From positions 1 to 64,000 of the forward strand of contig JAPZUF010000001.1 in the NCBI GenBank assembly GCA_027533395.1: 64,000 nt of DNA, in the 5' to 3' direction. This document shows positions 15,846 through 24,488 of the stretch, in pieces. Position 1 is the first letter of the stretch, and the number at the start of each line of letters is the position of its first letter. This DNA is from Cyclobacteriaceae bacterium (GTDB lineage Bacteria; Bacteroidota; Bacteroidia; Cytophagales; Cyclobacteriaceae). The position numbers and the translations under genes are program-made. Under the pieces are notes generated by a model. The model saw only the letters and a program-made list of their open reading frames with translations, was not told the DNA's origin and searched no databases.

Positions 15846-17681
15846 TTACTTTAATACTTTCAAAATCAACCCTGACATCGGAGCTATTTCAATTTGTTTG
15901 TTGGTAACTTTTATCTTCTTATTGCTCATCACATCTAAAAATTGTTTTTGCTCTACAGGCAAAGTCACAACTTGATTTATCACATTAAACGCTACCAAAA
16001 TTTTATTTTCACCTTCAATTCTGTAATAGGAAAGTGTTTTACCTTTTGTTACGTGCCACACCAACTCTCCATCCGTTAAAACTTTTTCTCGCTTGCGAAT
16101 GCCAATTAATTGCTGATAAAATTTAAAATGTTCAGCATTGAATTTTACTTCATCTCTTTCGCTGCTTAAATATTGAATATTATTTTTGGTTTCGCCTTCA
16201 AAAGTAAACTCAGGCCACATCAAAGGTTTTCTTTGATAAGGATCATCAGCACCCCACATGCCCATCTCTTCTCCATTCCAAATATGTGGCGCACCATAAC
16301 TGGTAAAGGTTTGCATCAAGTATAAGCGCAATCTTTTATAAGTTTCTTCATCAGGCTTACTGGTTTTATAGTTTTTATTATCGTGTGGCACAGCTTCCGC
16401 TTTGTATTGATAAGGATTATAGAAATCAGATAATAATCGTGGCGCATCGTGGCTACTGGCTACATTCATCATGGCAAGTAAATTATCTTTCTTTAATCTA
16501 TTCCATTGAAAGTTTAAACTATCTTTCAGTTGCTCGGCTGTTATATCAAAATTTGTTTTGGCAAAAAAGTAACGTGCAGGCCTATATGCTTGGTAAAACA
16601 TCACCGCATCAAAAACATCACCTGTAGTATAAGGCACAGGATTCATCAATTTATCCGGCCACTCTTGCCACCAGATTTCTCCTACTAAATAGGCATTTGG
16701 TTGTATAGCCCTAACGTGATTTCTAAACTCTCTCCAGAATTTTAAACCAATCTGATCGGCTACATCCAATCTAAAACCATCAATACCTTTATTGGAATTT
16801 CCATTGGGTGCTAACCAGCGTTTGGCAACAGCCAACATGTGTTGCTTAGCGCCTGCGTTTATATTGCCTTCGTAGGGGAAACCAATTTTGCGTGTAGTGG
16901 TAATGTCAGTTTTTCTTATCTCAGGCAGAGACATGATATTAAGCCAACCCTCATATTTAAATTCTGATTCCGTTGTTTCTGCCTTATCAAATTGTTGAAT
17001 AGCGTACCAATCTTTGTAAGCAGATTTCTCTTGATTCTTAATTACATCTTGCCAGGCCCAGAAGTTTGTTCCTGTATGATTCCACGAATAATCTAAAATG
17101 ATTTTCATGTTTCTTTTGTGCAATTCATCTATCAATTTAAGAAAGAGCAAATCAGCTTGTGTCCACTGCCAAGTTGAAGGATCATTTGGATTTTCTGCAG
17201 CCATTATTTTTTTATCACCTTCCGGATCAGGACCAAAATTAGCATCGATGTGATGATAGCTCGCAGCATCATATTTATGCAAAGAGGGCGCATGATTTAA
17301 AGGATTAAAAAAGATGGCAGTAACACCTAATTTTTGCAGATAATCGAGTTTGTTTAAAACGCCTTGCAAGTCGCCACCGTATCTTCTGTACTGTAACATG
17401 TTATGAAAAGGAACATCAGGCTTAAACCATGTATCGGGTTTAAACCAATCTTGAGTCCACGGTGTAAGCTTCCAACCTTCAGGAGCAAAGTTGTTTAAAA
17501 AGGGTTGGGCAATATCTTTTGCTGTTGGATCATTTTTTGTATCACCATTATGAAAGCGTTCAACAAAAATCTGATACCAAACCACATCTTTTGCCCAAGC
17601 TGGTGCTTTTGCATTTTTATCTTGTGCTTGTGTTGATAAAGAAAGGAGAAGTAAAAAAGAAAGCCAGTCGATTTTTTTCAT
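15846..17681 (-). CDS. GH13 alpha-amylase family enzyme
   Basis: Secreted or periplasmic alpha-glucan hydrolase of 611 residues with a signal peptide (WLSFLLLLSLSTQAQ). The catalytic barrel shows the conserved GH13 regions: I as ILDYSWNHTG, II as GFRLDVADQ with nucleophile D306, III as LVGEIWW with acid/base E335, and IV as SSHDAPR with D412. The C-terminal ~80 residues form the beta domain. The layout (VVWYQIFVERFHNGD near the N-terminus) is like cyclomaltodextrinase/neopullulanase-type enzymes acting on maltooligosaccharides. It is the last gene of the minus-strand unit that begins with a small lipoprotein; the start codon lies in a nested inverted repeat. Confidence 0.92.
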   Translation of the reverse strand: MKKIDWLSFLLLLSLSTQAQDKNAKAPAWAKDVVWYQIFVERFHNGDTKNDPTAKDIAQPFLNNFAPEGWKLTPWTQDWFKPDTWFKPDVPFHNMLQYRRYGGDLQGVLNKLDYLQKLGVTAIFFNPLNHAPSLHKYDAASYHHIDANFGPDPEGDKKIMAAENPNDPSTWQWTQADLLFLKLIDELHKRNMKIILDYSWNHTGTNFWAWQDVIKNQEKSAYKDWYAIQQFDKAETTESEFKYEGWLNIMSLPEIRKTDITTTRKIGFPYEGNINAGAKQHMLAVAKRWLAPNGNSNKGIDGFRLDVADQIGLKFWREFRNHVRAIQPNAYLVGEIWWQEWPDKLMNPVPYTTGDVFDAVMFYQAYRPARYFFAKTNFDITAEQLKDSLNFQWNRLKKDNLLAMMNVASSHDAPRLLSDFYNPYQYKAEAVPHDNKNYKTSKPDEETYKRLRLYLMQTFTSYGAPHIWNGEEMGMWGADDPYQRKPLMWPEFTFEGETKNNIQYLSSERDEVKFNAEHFKFYQQLIGIRKREKVLTDGELVWHVTKGKTLSYYRIEGENKILVAFNVINQVVTLPVEQKQFLDVMSNKKIKVTNKQIEIAPMSGLILKVLK

Positions 17682-17713
17682 TTTGTAATTTACAAAATGT
17701 ATCGACTGGCTTT
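17660..17713 (-). promoter_or_regulatory. Nested inverted repeat over amylase start codon
   Basis: Outer arms AAAGCCAGTCGAT (17660-17672) and ATCGACTGGCTTT (17701-17713) enclose inner arms CATTTTGTAA (17679-17688) and TTACAAAATG (17690-17699). On the minus strand the amylase ATG (17679-17681) is in the inner stem and codons 4-8 are in the outer stem, followed by a T-rich run. It can act as terminator for comB and hide the amylase start codon. Confidence 0.7.
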
Positions 17714-17722
17714 TTATAAATT

Positions 17723-18439
17723 TTATGAACGATGTAAATCCACTAACAAACCCTTTTGCATGATGGGCAAAACCTGATATTGATTGGGAGTTAAACAGAA
17801 AACAATGTCTTTATGAATATTTAATCTGGCCAATCGCTTAACATGACTTGATTGTTGCAGGTAAGCAACCATATCTTCTTTAGCATCTAGGTATAAACGC
17901 TGTGCCATCAAAGGTGCATCACAGTCGGGTTTAATTTGGTCTTTTAGTAATTCAACCACAGCTCCCGCAAAAAGTGTATCTTCTAAATTTACTTTGCCTT
18001 TCCAACCAGCACAAACCACTAAAATATTTTTAGTTTGTTGACGCAAGTAGTTAACTACTGTTTCGAGGTTTAAAAAAGATCCGATGATGATGGTATCCGC
18101 ACCTTTTGATTTAGCAATGGCTTGTGTTCCGTTGGTTGTCGTAAAAGCAATTTTCTTTCCTTGCAAGGCTGGCACCATGTATTCGAAAGGTGAATTGCCT
18201 AAATCAAAGCCTTCAACTTTTTTACCATCGCGTTCGCCAGCTGTAAAGTATCCGTTATGTTTAGCTTGCAAACATTCCTCTAGCTTAGCAAAAGGTTGGA
18301 TGTGTTCGATGCCATGTGCCAAGGCTGTAGTCATACAAGAAGTTGCGCGAAGAATATCCACCACTACAACAACTTTACCTTGTACATCATACAGATGCAT
18401 CAACTCCGGACTAAGGCAAACATCAATAGTTGCTTTCAT
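17723..18439 (-). CDS. comB: 2-phosphosulfolactate phosphatase
   Basis: ComB-family enzyme of 238 residues that hydrolyses 2-phosphosulfolactate to sulfolactate, a step in coenzyme M type pathways. In bacteria that lack coenzyme M its substrate is less certain. Family marks seen: VVVVDILRATSCMTTALAHG near the N-terminus, AGERDGKKVEGFDLGNSP, and FTTTNGTQAIAKS. Cytosolic, full length. It starts 3 bases after the gcvT stop, so it is translated from the same message; a 41-base gap with the nested inverted repeat separates it from the amylase. Confidence 0.9.
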   Translation of the reverse strand: MKATIDVCLSPELMHLYDVQGKVVVVVDILRATSCMTTALAHGIEHIQPFAKLEECLQAKHNGYFTAGERDGKKVEGFDLGNSPFEYMVPALQGKKIAFTTTNGTQAIAKSKGADTIIIGSFLNLETVVNYLRQQTKNILVVCAGWKGKVNLEDTLFAGAVVELLKDQIKPDCDAPLMAQRLYLDAKEDMVAYLQQSSHVKRLARLNIHKDIVFCLTPNQYQVLPIMQKGLLVDLHRS

Positions 18440-18442
18440 CTT

Positions 18443-19525
18443 TTAAATCAAAGGAAGTTTGTGTACGACTGCTTTTAAAGCACGGCCGCGAACATCAATA
18501 AATATTTCTGTACCAGGTGCGCTATTAGCTGTTGTAACATAGCCTAAACCTATTCCAATGCCTAACATAGGTGATTGTGTTCCAGAGGTTACTTTCCCTA
18601 TCACATTACCGTTAGCATCTTTTATAGCATAATCATGACGTGGAATTCCTTTGTCAATCATTTTAAAACCAACCAATTTTTTACTTACACCTAGTTCTTT
18701 GTGTTGTTTGATTTGTTCGTGGTTAGTAAATGCTTTAGTAAACTTTGTTATCCAACCTAAACCTGCTTCGATAGGTGAAGTGGTATCGTCAATATCGTTG
18801 CCATATAAGCAGAAGCCCATTTCTAAGCGCAAGGTATCTCTCGCACCTAGGCCAATCGGTTTGATATTAAATTCTTTACCGGCTTCAAATATTTTATTCC
18901 AGATTTCAAGTGCATGGTTTTTGTTTACATAGATTTCAAAACCGCCTGCGCCTGTATAGCCCGTGTTCGAGAGGATTACATCTTTTACGCCAGCAAATTC
19001 ACCTGATACGAAATGATAATATTTAATAGCAGATAAATCTGTTTGTGTTAGTTTTTGCAGGGTAGCAATTGCTTTTGGTCCTTGTACAGCAAACAAACAA
19101 ATATCATCCGATATATTTTTCATCTCTGCGCCTTGCGTGTTGTGCTGGGCTATCCAGTTCCAATCTTTTTCGATGTTCGATGCATTCACTACTAAAAGAT
19201 AATCTTCATCTTTTATTTTGTAAACGAGTAAGTCATCTACTATGCCACCTTTATCGTTGGGCAAGCAAGAATATTGTGCCTGACCGTTGGTAAGCTTTGA
19301 GGCATCGTTACTCGTAACTCGTTGGATTAAATCAAGTGCTTGCGGACCCTTAATGGTAAACTCGCCCATGTGAGAAACATCGAAAACGCCCACAGCATTT
19401 CTCACAGCCATGTGTTCTTCGATATCAGATGAATAGCGAACCGGCATGTTGTAACCAGCAAAAGGAACCATCTTTCCTCCTAAAGAAACATGTAAATCGT
19501 TGAGCGGAATTTGTTTGATATCCAT
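18443..19525 (-). CDS. gcvT: Glycine cleavage system T protein (aminomethyltransferase)
   Basis: Cytosolic aminomethyltransferase of 360 residues that passes the methylene group from the lipoyl-H protein to tetrahydrofolate and releases ammonia. The sequence runs full length with the folate-binding GcvT N-terminal domain ([19 protein letters not shown], then [12 protein letters not shown]) and the C-terminal barrel ([19 protein letters not shown], then [20 protein letters not shown]). [18 protein letters not shown] is a strong family signature. Other glycine cleavage genes are not in the window. It lies 9 bases after the small lipoprotein gene and 3 bases before comB. Confidence 0.96.
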   Translation of the reverse strand: MDIKQIPLNDLHVSLGGKMVPFAGYNMPVRYSSDIEEHMAVRNAVGVFDVSHMGEFTIKGPQALDLIQRVTSNDASKLTNGQAQYSCLPNDKGGIVDDLLVYKIKDEDYLLVVNASNIEKDWNWIAQHNTQGAEMKNISDDICLFAVQGPKAIATLQKLTQTDLSAIKYYHFVSGEFAGVKDVILSNTGYTGAGGFEIYVNKNHALEIWNKIFEAGKEFNIKPIGLGARDTLRLEMGFCLYGNDIDDTTSPIEAGLGWITKFTKAFTNHEQIKQHKELGVSKKLVGFKMIDKGIPRHDYAIKDANGNVIGKVTSGTQSPMLGIGIGLGYVTTANSAPGTEIFIDVRGRALKAVVHKLPLI

Positions 19526-19534
19526 GATAAAGAT

Positions 19535-19975
19535 TTATTGTTTTTTAATCACATTAAGAATATTGTCTTTTACAACCTGCACTTTTTTCATTTCATTGTT
19601 CAGGTATTCAGTAACTTTTTCAATGCCTGCGCTATCAGCTGGAGGATTAAACTCACGCATCCAAACCATCATGCCTTCGCTGGCTTCTTCAATCTTTTTA
19701 ATTTCTGCTTCTAATTTTTCTTTTTCAGCCGTTGCTTTCGCAGGAAGTGCAGTCACTAATTTGTTTAATGAATCTTTCATTGAATATAGATCATTCATTT
19801 TAGGCATCACTTCATCGTGAATTTTCATCACTTCATTAAAAAGTGAATCGTTAACCGTTGTGGCTTTTTCATGCTGGTGAGCAGCGTGGTCATGACCTTC
19901 TTGCGCGTTGTTAGATTTGTTGCCACAAGCTGTTAACAAACCTGCAGCGATTAAAGTGTAAGCTATGGATTTCAT
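19535..19975 (-). CDS. Small lipoprotein with viral A-type coiled coil
   Basis: A 146-residue lipoprotein. The ATG at 19975 gives a signal peptide with lipobox LLTAC; the longer frame from 20047 adds residues before the signal and is unlikely. After the Cys comes a His/Asp/Glu-rich linker (GHDHAAHQHE) that may bind metal, then two long helices rich in Lys and Glu (KEKLEAEIKKIEEASEGMM). Many Bacteroidota carry such a gene beside gcvT; function unknown. First gene of the minus-strand unit and divergent from the aromatic operon. Confidence 0.75.
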   Translation of the reverse strand: MKSIAYTLIAAGLLTACGNKSNNAQEGHDHAAHQHEKATTVNDSLFNEVMKIHDEVMPKMNDLYSMKDSLNKLVTALPAKATAEKEKLEAEIKKIEEASEGMMVWMREFNPPADSAGIEKVTEYLNNEMKKVQVVKDNILNVIKKQ

Positions 19976-20065
19976 ACAATTCATAAATTTTGCTTGCAAA
20001 GCTAGGGATAACAACCGTTTTCGAAGCGAAATTTCCACCTTAGACAAAAATATTTTTTTAACGGA

Positions 20066-20098
20066 TTTGGATTTTCGAACTTTAAACCGCTACTTAGC
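20066..20098 (+). promoter_or_regulatory. Possible promoter of aromatic operon
   Basis: TTTG (20066-20069) and TACTTAGC (20091-20098), 21 bases apart, weakly fit the Bacteroidota -33/-7 elements. They would place the transcript start just before the leader peptide ATG. Confidence 0.35.
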
Positions 20099-20110
20099 AC
20101 CACAAGAACC

Positions 20111-20176
20111 ATGAAACAGAACAGTTTTTATTTTTATTGCTTTTATTTTCAATCCTCAACGGGACTGAAAAGGTAA
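20111..20176 (+). CDS. Phe/Tyr leader peptide of aromatic operon
   Basis: A 21-residue open frame, ATG 20111 to TAA 20176. Its middle reads F-Y-F-Y-C-F-Y-F (codons 20126-20149): seven of eight residues are Phe or Tyr, the end products of the genes that follow. Directly after these codons lies the antiterminator arm, and a terminator hairpin follows the stop codon. This is the classic plan of a ribosome-mediated attenuator leader: stalling at Phe/Tyr codons when charged tRNA is scarce would favour read-through. Confidence 0.88.
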   Translation: MKQNSFYFYCFYFQSSTGLKR

Positions 20177-20241
20177 TAATTGTGTAAACTGAACATGATA
20201 AACCTAAGAAAGTCCCGGCCCAACCGGGACTTTCGCTTTTT
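20159..20241 (+). promoter_or_regulatory. Transcription attenuator of pheA operon
   Basis: The terminator is AAAGTCCCGG (20209-20218), loop CCCAA, CCGGGACTTT (20224-20233), then CGC and five T. The 5' arm can instead pair with CGGGACT (20160-20166), which lies just after the Phe/Tyr codons within the leader peptide, giving a mutually exclusive antiterminator. A ribosome that reaches the stop at 20174 covers 20160-20166 and lets the terminator form; one stalled at the Phe/Tyr codons leaves it free. Confidence 0.88.
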
Positions 20242-20249
20242 ATACCCTT

Positions 20250-21092
20250 ATGACAAAAAAGAAAAAGTTGAAAGTTGCAATACAAGGCATCGCTACCAGT
20301 TTTCACGAAGTAGCAGCGCACACGTATTTCTCTAAGAATATAGAAACAATTGAGTGTTTGTCTTTCTACAAACTTTGTCAGGCTTTGCAATCAGGTGAGG
20401 CAGATTTTGCCGTAATGGCTATTGAAAATTCTATTGCGGGAAGCATCCTACCCAATTACTTTTTACTACAGGATTTTCGGTTTTCAATTGTAGGCGAGTT
20501 GTATGTTCCTATTCACATGCATCTGCTTACATTACCAGGCGTTAAAATTAAGGATATTCGCACGGTCTCATCTCATCCCATGGCCATTCGCCAATGCTCT
20601 GAATTTTTGCACAACTTAACACATGTAGATATAAGAGAAAACGATGATACAGCCTTAGCTGCTAAGCAAGTAAAAGAGAAAGCAGACAAAAGCCAGGCAG
20701 CCATTGCCAACGAGTACGCAGCTAAAAAATTTGGATTGAAGATTTTAGAGAGAAGAATTGAAACACATAAAAAGAATTTTACACGTTTCTTAGTGCTCTC
20801 AAAAGAAAGACACATTGCTGATAGTGCAAATAAAGCATCAGTTTATTTTGAAGTAAGCCATGAAGTAGGATGTTTGGCGGATGTATTATCTACTTTTAAA
20901 ATGCATCACATTAACTTAACAAAAATTCAATCTATACCCATTGTTGGTAAACCACATGAATATTCCTTTCACCTCGATATTGAATGGAAGAATAAAAAAA
21001 ATTATAACCAAGCCATGCAAGCAGTTATCAGACAAGTGCACAACTTGAATGTTTTGGGAGAATATAAGAAAGGAAAAATTGAATTTAAATAA
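20250..21092 (+). CDS. pheA: Prephenate dehydratase
   Basis: Converts prephenate to phenylpyruvate in phenylalanine synthesis. The 280-residue protein has the periplasmic-binding-like catalytic domain (VAIQGIATSFHEVAA, then ADFAVMAIENSIAGSI) with the catalytic TRF motif at T178-R179-F180, followed by a C-terminal ACT domain (KASVYFEVSHEVGCLADVLSTF onward), which usually binds Phe for feedback control. No fused chorismate mutase domain; that activity is in the last gene of the operon. It starts 9 bases after the T-run of the attenuator. Confidence 0.94.
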   Translation: MTKKKKLKVAIQGIATSFHEVAAHTYFSKNIETIECLSFYKLCQALQSGEADFAVMAIENSIAGSILPNYFLLQDFRFSIVGELYVPIHMHLLTLPGVKIKDIRTVSSHPMAIRQCSEFLHNLTHVDIRENDDTALAAKQVKEKADKSQAAIANEYAAKKFGLKILERRIETHKKNFTRFLVLSKERHIADSANKASVYFEVSHEVGCLADVLSTFKMHHINLTKIQSIPIVGKPHEYSFHLDIEWKNKKNYNQAMQAVIRQVHNLNVLGEYKKGKIEFK

Positions 21093-21093
21093 A

Positions 21094-22284
21094 ATGAGCA
21101 CGATAAGTTTTGCGAATAGAATTGCAACAGTAGAAGAGTATTATTTTTCTACTAAACTGGCTGAAGTAAAAAAATTAGATACACCTGAAAAACCCATTAT
21201 CAACTTAGGTATTGGAAGTCCTGATTTAGCGCCAGCACCCGAAGTAGTTGAAGCTTTGCAGAAGAGTTCGGCATTGGCAAACAACCATGGTTACCAAAGC
21301 TACAAGGGAATTCCTGCCTTTAGAAATGCTATTGCTTCATTTTATAAAGACAGATATAACGTCCAGCTACATGCGGATAACGAAATTTTGCCATTGGTTG
21401 GTTCTAAAGAAGGCATCATGCACATTGCGATGGCATTTGTAAATGAAGGAGATGAAATATTAATTCCTGATCCTGGCTATCCTACCTATGCAGCAGTGGC
21501 CAAACTAACAGGAGGTAAAATCAAAACCTATGATTTAACGGAAGAAAACAATTGGCAAATTGATGTTAAAGCATTAGCAAAAAGTGATTTAGCTAAAGTA
21601 AAAATCATGTGGATTAACACACCACACATGCCAACCGGAACTACCATACCAAAATCCACCATGCAGTCTTTGGTGCAATTAGCCAAACAACATCAATTTT
21701 TATTGGTGAATGATAACCCGTATAGTTTTATTTTAAATGAGCAACCAACAAGTTTGTTAAGCATTGATGGAGCAACTGATGTTTGTCTGGAATTAAATTC
21801 ATTGAGCAAATCGCACAATATGGCTGGTTGGCGATTAGGTTGGGTAGCAGGTAAAAAAGAATTTATAGATGCTATCTTAAAAGTAAAAAGCAATATGGAT
21901 TCGGGCATGTTTCTTCCATTGCAAGAAGCTGCCGTTCAAGCTTTGCAGCTAACTTCAAAGTGGCACGATGAGGTGAATAAGATTTATCAAATACGAAAAA
22001 CCAAAGCTGAAACACTTTTAAAGAAATTAGGTTGTAACATTCAACAACCACAAGCCGGATTGTTTGTTTGGGGTAAAGTACCGGATGCTGTAAAAGATGT
22101 TGTCGAATGGATTGATGATATTCTCTATAACACACATGTGTTTATTACACCCGGTTTTGTGTTTGGCAAAAATGGAGAAAGATATGTTCGTGTTTCACTT
22201 TGTGCAAGCGAACAGAAATTTGATGAAGCACAACATCGCATTGAAGCTATGTTAATTTCTAAAAATGAAAAAGTAAAAGCATGA
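21094..22284 (+). CDS. Class I/II aminotransferase (aromatic operon)
   Basis: PLP-dependent transaminase of 396 residues, fold type I. NLGIGSPDLAPAPEVVEAL and NHGYQSYKGIPAFRNAIA are typical N-terminal marks; the Schiff-base Lys is in SLSKSHNMAGWRLGW and the C-terminal Arg in ERYVRVSLCASE. Its place between pheA and tyrA suggests it transaminates phenylpyruvate and 4-hydroxyphenylpyruvate, though some relatives act on LL-diaminopimelate or aspartate. ATG 21094 follows the pheA stop by one base. It overlaps tyrA by 4 bases (ATGA), so translation is coupled. Confidence 0.88.
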   Translation: MSTISFANRIATVEEYYFSTKLAEVKKLDTPEKPIINLGIGSPDLAPAPEVVEALQKSSALANNHGYQSYKGIPAFRNAIASFYKDRYNVQLHADNEILPLVGSKEGIMHIAMAFVNEGDEILIPDPGYPTYAAVAKLTGGKIKTYDLTEENNWQIDVKALAKSDLAKVKIMWINTPHMPTGTTIPKSTMQSLVQLAKQHQFLLVNDNPYSFILNEQPTSLLSIDGATDVCLELNSLSKSHNMAGWRLGWVAGKKEFIDAILKVKSNMDSGMFLPLQEAAVQALQLTSKWHDEVNKIYQIRKTKAETLLKKLGCNIQQPQAGLFVWGKVPDAVKDVVEWIDDILYNTHVFITPGFVFGKNGERYVRVSLCASEQKFDEAQHRIEAMLISKNEKVKA

Positions 22285-23153
22285 AATTAGGAATTATAGG
22301 TTTGGGTTTAATAGGAGGATCAATTGCAATTGATAGCAGAAGCAATTTATCGAATTGTAGGATAATCGGTTTCGATAAAAATCCTAATCATGCACAGAAG
22401 GCTTTGCAGTTACAACTGGTGGATGAAACTGTTGATGATTTAATCGGTATGGCTGATTGTGATGCAATTGTTATTGCAATACCTGTTAATCATATAGTAT
22501 CCGTTACGCTGGATGTTTTAAACGTTGTAAGTAACCACACTACTATCATTGATACCGGCTCAACGAAGTCAGCGCTGTGCAAAGCGGTGGCGCATCATCC
22601 TAAAAGAAATCAGTTAGTGCCGGCTCATCCTATTGCAGGTACAGAAAACTCAGGACCAGAAGCTGCTATTGCTAACTTATTCCTAGGTAAAACCAACATT
22701 ATCTGCGAGAAAGAAAAATCATCTTCAGCAGCTTTACAACAAGCTCAACATTTATTTGATGCACTTGGTTTGCAAACTATATTTATGGATGCTGATGAAC
22801 ATGATAAACACGTAGCTTATGTTTCGCATCTCTCGCACGTAAGTTCATTTCTGTTAGGTCTCACCGTTTTAGATATTGAGAAAGATGAGAAAAACATTGC
22901 CACTTTAGCAGGTTCAGGTTTTGCTTCCACTGTAAGACTAGCAAAAAGTTCTCCCGATATGTGGGCACCCATCTTCGAACAAAATATGGAATACCTTAGT
23001 CAGGCTTTGCAAGAATACATCATTCACTTGCAACGCTTTCAATATCATTTACTAAAAAGAGATAAGGATGAATTGCATAAAACGATGAGAGAAGCAAATG
23101 CCATCCGAAGAATTTTACAAGGAATAGAAAATAAAAACGTACAACAAAAATAA
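22281..23153 (+). CDS. tyrA: Prephenate dehydrogenase
   Basis: NAD(P)-dependent oxidative decarboxylation of prephenate to 4-hydroxyphenylpyruvate for tyrosine. The 290-residue protein begins with a Rossmann motif GIIGLGLIGGS; the family motif PAHPIAGTENSGPEAA and the helical domain (HDKHVAYVSHLSHVSSF) with the substrate-binding His are present. No ACT or chorismate mutase domain. Overlaps the preceding gene by ATGA. Confidence 0.93.
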   Translation: MKLGIIGLGLIGGSIAIDSRSNLSNCRIIGFDKNPNHAQKALQLQLVDETVDDLIGMADCDAIVIAIPVNHIVSVTLDVLNVVSNHTTIIDTGSTKSALCKAVAHHPKRNQLVPAHPIAGTENSGPEAAIANLFLGKTNIICEKEKSSSAALQQAQHLFDALGLQTIFMDADEHDKHVAYVSHLSHVSSFLLGLTVLDIEKDEKNIATLAGSGFASTVRLAKSSPDMWAPIFEQNMEYLSQALQEYIIHLQRFQYHLLKRDKDELHKTMREANAIRRILQGIENKNVQQK

Positions 23154-23165
23154 TTATCTTACTTT

Positions 23166-24272
23166 ATGAAAAAGGATTTACATCTTACCTCTATACATGA
23201 ATGGTTACCACATTCTGGCCGACCTTTGCTCATCTCAGGACCGTGCAGTGCCGAAACAGAAAGCCAAACTATTACCACATGCAAACAATTAGCCGCAACT
23301 GGTAAGGTACACGCCTTACGTGCAGGTATATGGAAACCCCGAACAAGACCCGGGCAATTTGAAGGTGTAGGAGAAATTGGATTGCAATGGTTAATAACTG
23401 CCAAAAAAGAAACGGGTTTACCTGTAACAACCGAAGTAGCAACTGCAGCGCACGTTGAAGCATGTTTAAAAGCAGGTGTAGATATTTTATGGGTGGGAGC
23501 GCGCACAACAGTGAATCCATTTTCTGTACAAGAAATTGCTGATGCATTAAAAGGAGTTGATATTCCAGTGATGGTAAAAAATCCTGTGAACCCCGATTTA
23601 GAATTATGGATTGGTGCTTTAGAAAGATTAAATAAAGCAGGCATTACCAAAATGGCAGCGATTCACAGAGGATTTTCATCTTTTGATAAAGGTCCGTTTA
23701 GAAATGCTCCGATGTGGGAATTAGCCATCGAATTGAAAACAAGATTACCAGAGCTAGACATCATTTGCGATCCTAGTCATATCACAGGAGCGCGTGATTT
23801 AATTTCCTTTGTATCGCAGAAAGCCTTAGACTTAGACATGGCAGGTTTAATGATTGAAAGCCACATCACACCCGATGCAGCATGGAGTGATGCCAAACAA
23901 CAAGTAACACCTACTAACCTTAATAAAATTATAGAAGGATTAATTGTGCGACAAGCATCATCCGATAACAAAATATTTAAAGATACACTCACTACTTTGC
24001 GTGAGAAAATTGATCAGTTAGATGATGACATCATGCATAAGCTGGCAGAACGCATGAAGATTTCAGAAAAAATTGGTCAGTATAAAAAGGAAAATAATGT
24101 TACAATTTTACAAGTTTCGCGATGGGAAGAAATTATCCATACACGCGTAGCAATGGCCTTAGCGATGGGTATCAGTGAAAACTTCAGCAAAGAGTTTTTG
24201 AAATTGATACACAACGAATCTATTCAGATTCAAACTAAAGTGATGAATGAAAAGTTGGAGCAAACTAAATAG
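23166..24272 (+). CDS. DAHP synthase / chorismate mutase fusion
   Basis: A 368-residue bifunctional enzyme. Residues 1-260 are the class I DAHP synthase barrel of the KdsA-like (AroQ-associated) type: LLISGPCSAETESQT, ALRAGIWKPRTRPGQFEGVG, then CDPSHITGARD. From about residue 272 a chorismate mutase type II helical domain follows (LREKIDQLDDDIMHKLAERMK, broken here for length: LREKIDQLDDDI / MHKLAERMKISEKIG). It makes both the first shikimate-pathway intermediate and prephenate, the substrate of pheA and tyrA. Mutase fusion normally supports feedback control by aromatic products. It is the last gene of the operon, and a terminator lies about 75 bases later. Confidence 0.93.
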   Translation: MKKDLHLTSIHEWLPHSGRPLLISGPCSAETESQTITTCKQLAATGKVHALRAGIWKPRTRPGQFEGVGEIGLQWLITAKKETGLPVTTEVATAAHVEACLKAGVDILWVGARTTVNPFSVQEIADALKGVDIPVMVKNPVNPDLELWIGALERLNKAGITKMAAIHRGFSSFDKGPFRNAPMWELAIELKTRLPELDIICDPSHITGARDLISFVSQKALDLDMAGLMIESHITPDAAWSDAKQQVTPTNLNKIIEGLIVRQASSDNKIFKDTLTTLREKIDQLDDDIMHKLAERMKISEKIGQYKKENNVTILQVSRWEEIIHTRVAMALAMGISENFSKEFLKLIHNESIQIQTKVMNEKLEQTK

Positions 24273-24347
24273 CTATAAGTGTGTGCTTATACCCTTAGGA
24301 GAAATCCCGTTAAGCATAAACTTGATTTAAACTAAAACACCTAAAAC

Positions 24348-24406
24348 AAAAAAAGCTGCCTCATCGGCAGCTTTTCAATTTTATTTTGAAAGTGAGATTA
24401 AGCTTT
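24348..24406 (+). repeat. 59-bp duplicated terminator, copy 1
   Basis: Identical to 25986-26044. It contains the hairpin AAAAGCTGCC / GGCAGCTTTT, which terminates the aromatic operon here, and also the last bases of the atpC coding end (its complement of AAGCTTAATC), which have no reason to exist here unless copied. Confidence 0.9.
24351..24377 (+). terminator. Terminator of aromatic operon
   Basis: Stem AAAAGCTGCC / GGCAGCTTTT with loop TCATC, 78 bases after the DAHP synthase stop; A and T runs on both sides would let it work in both directions. Confidence 0.9.
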
Positions 24407-24488
24407 AACTCAATAAGTTGGACATTTTTTTCATTCCTTCTTAGAATTAAGTCAACTTTTAATTCTTCTGTAATTTATTGTTAATAGT

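Noticed and set aside
20094-20390. Minus-strand open frame over the leader and pheA start
   Set aside because: It is the complement of the attenuator and of the pheA 5' end; the plus-strand reading is fully explained.
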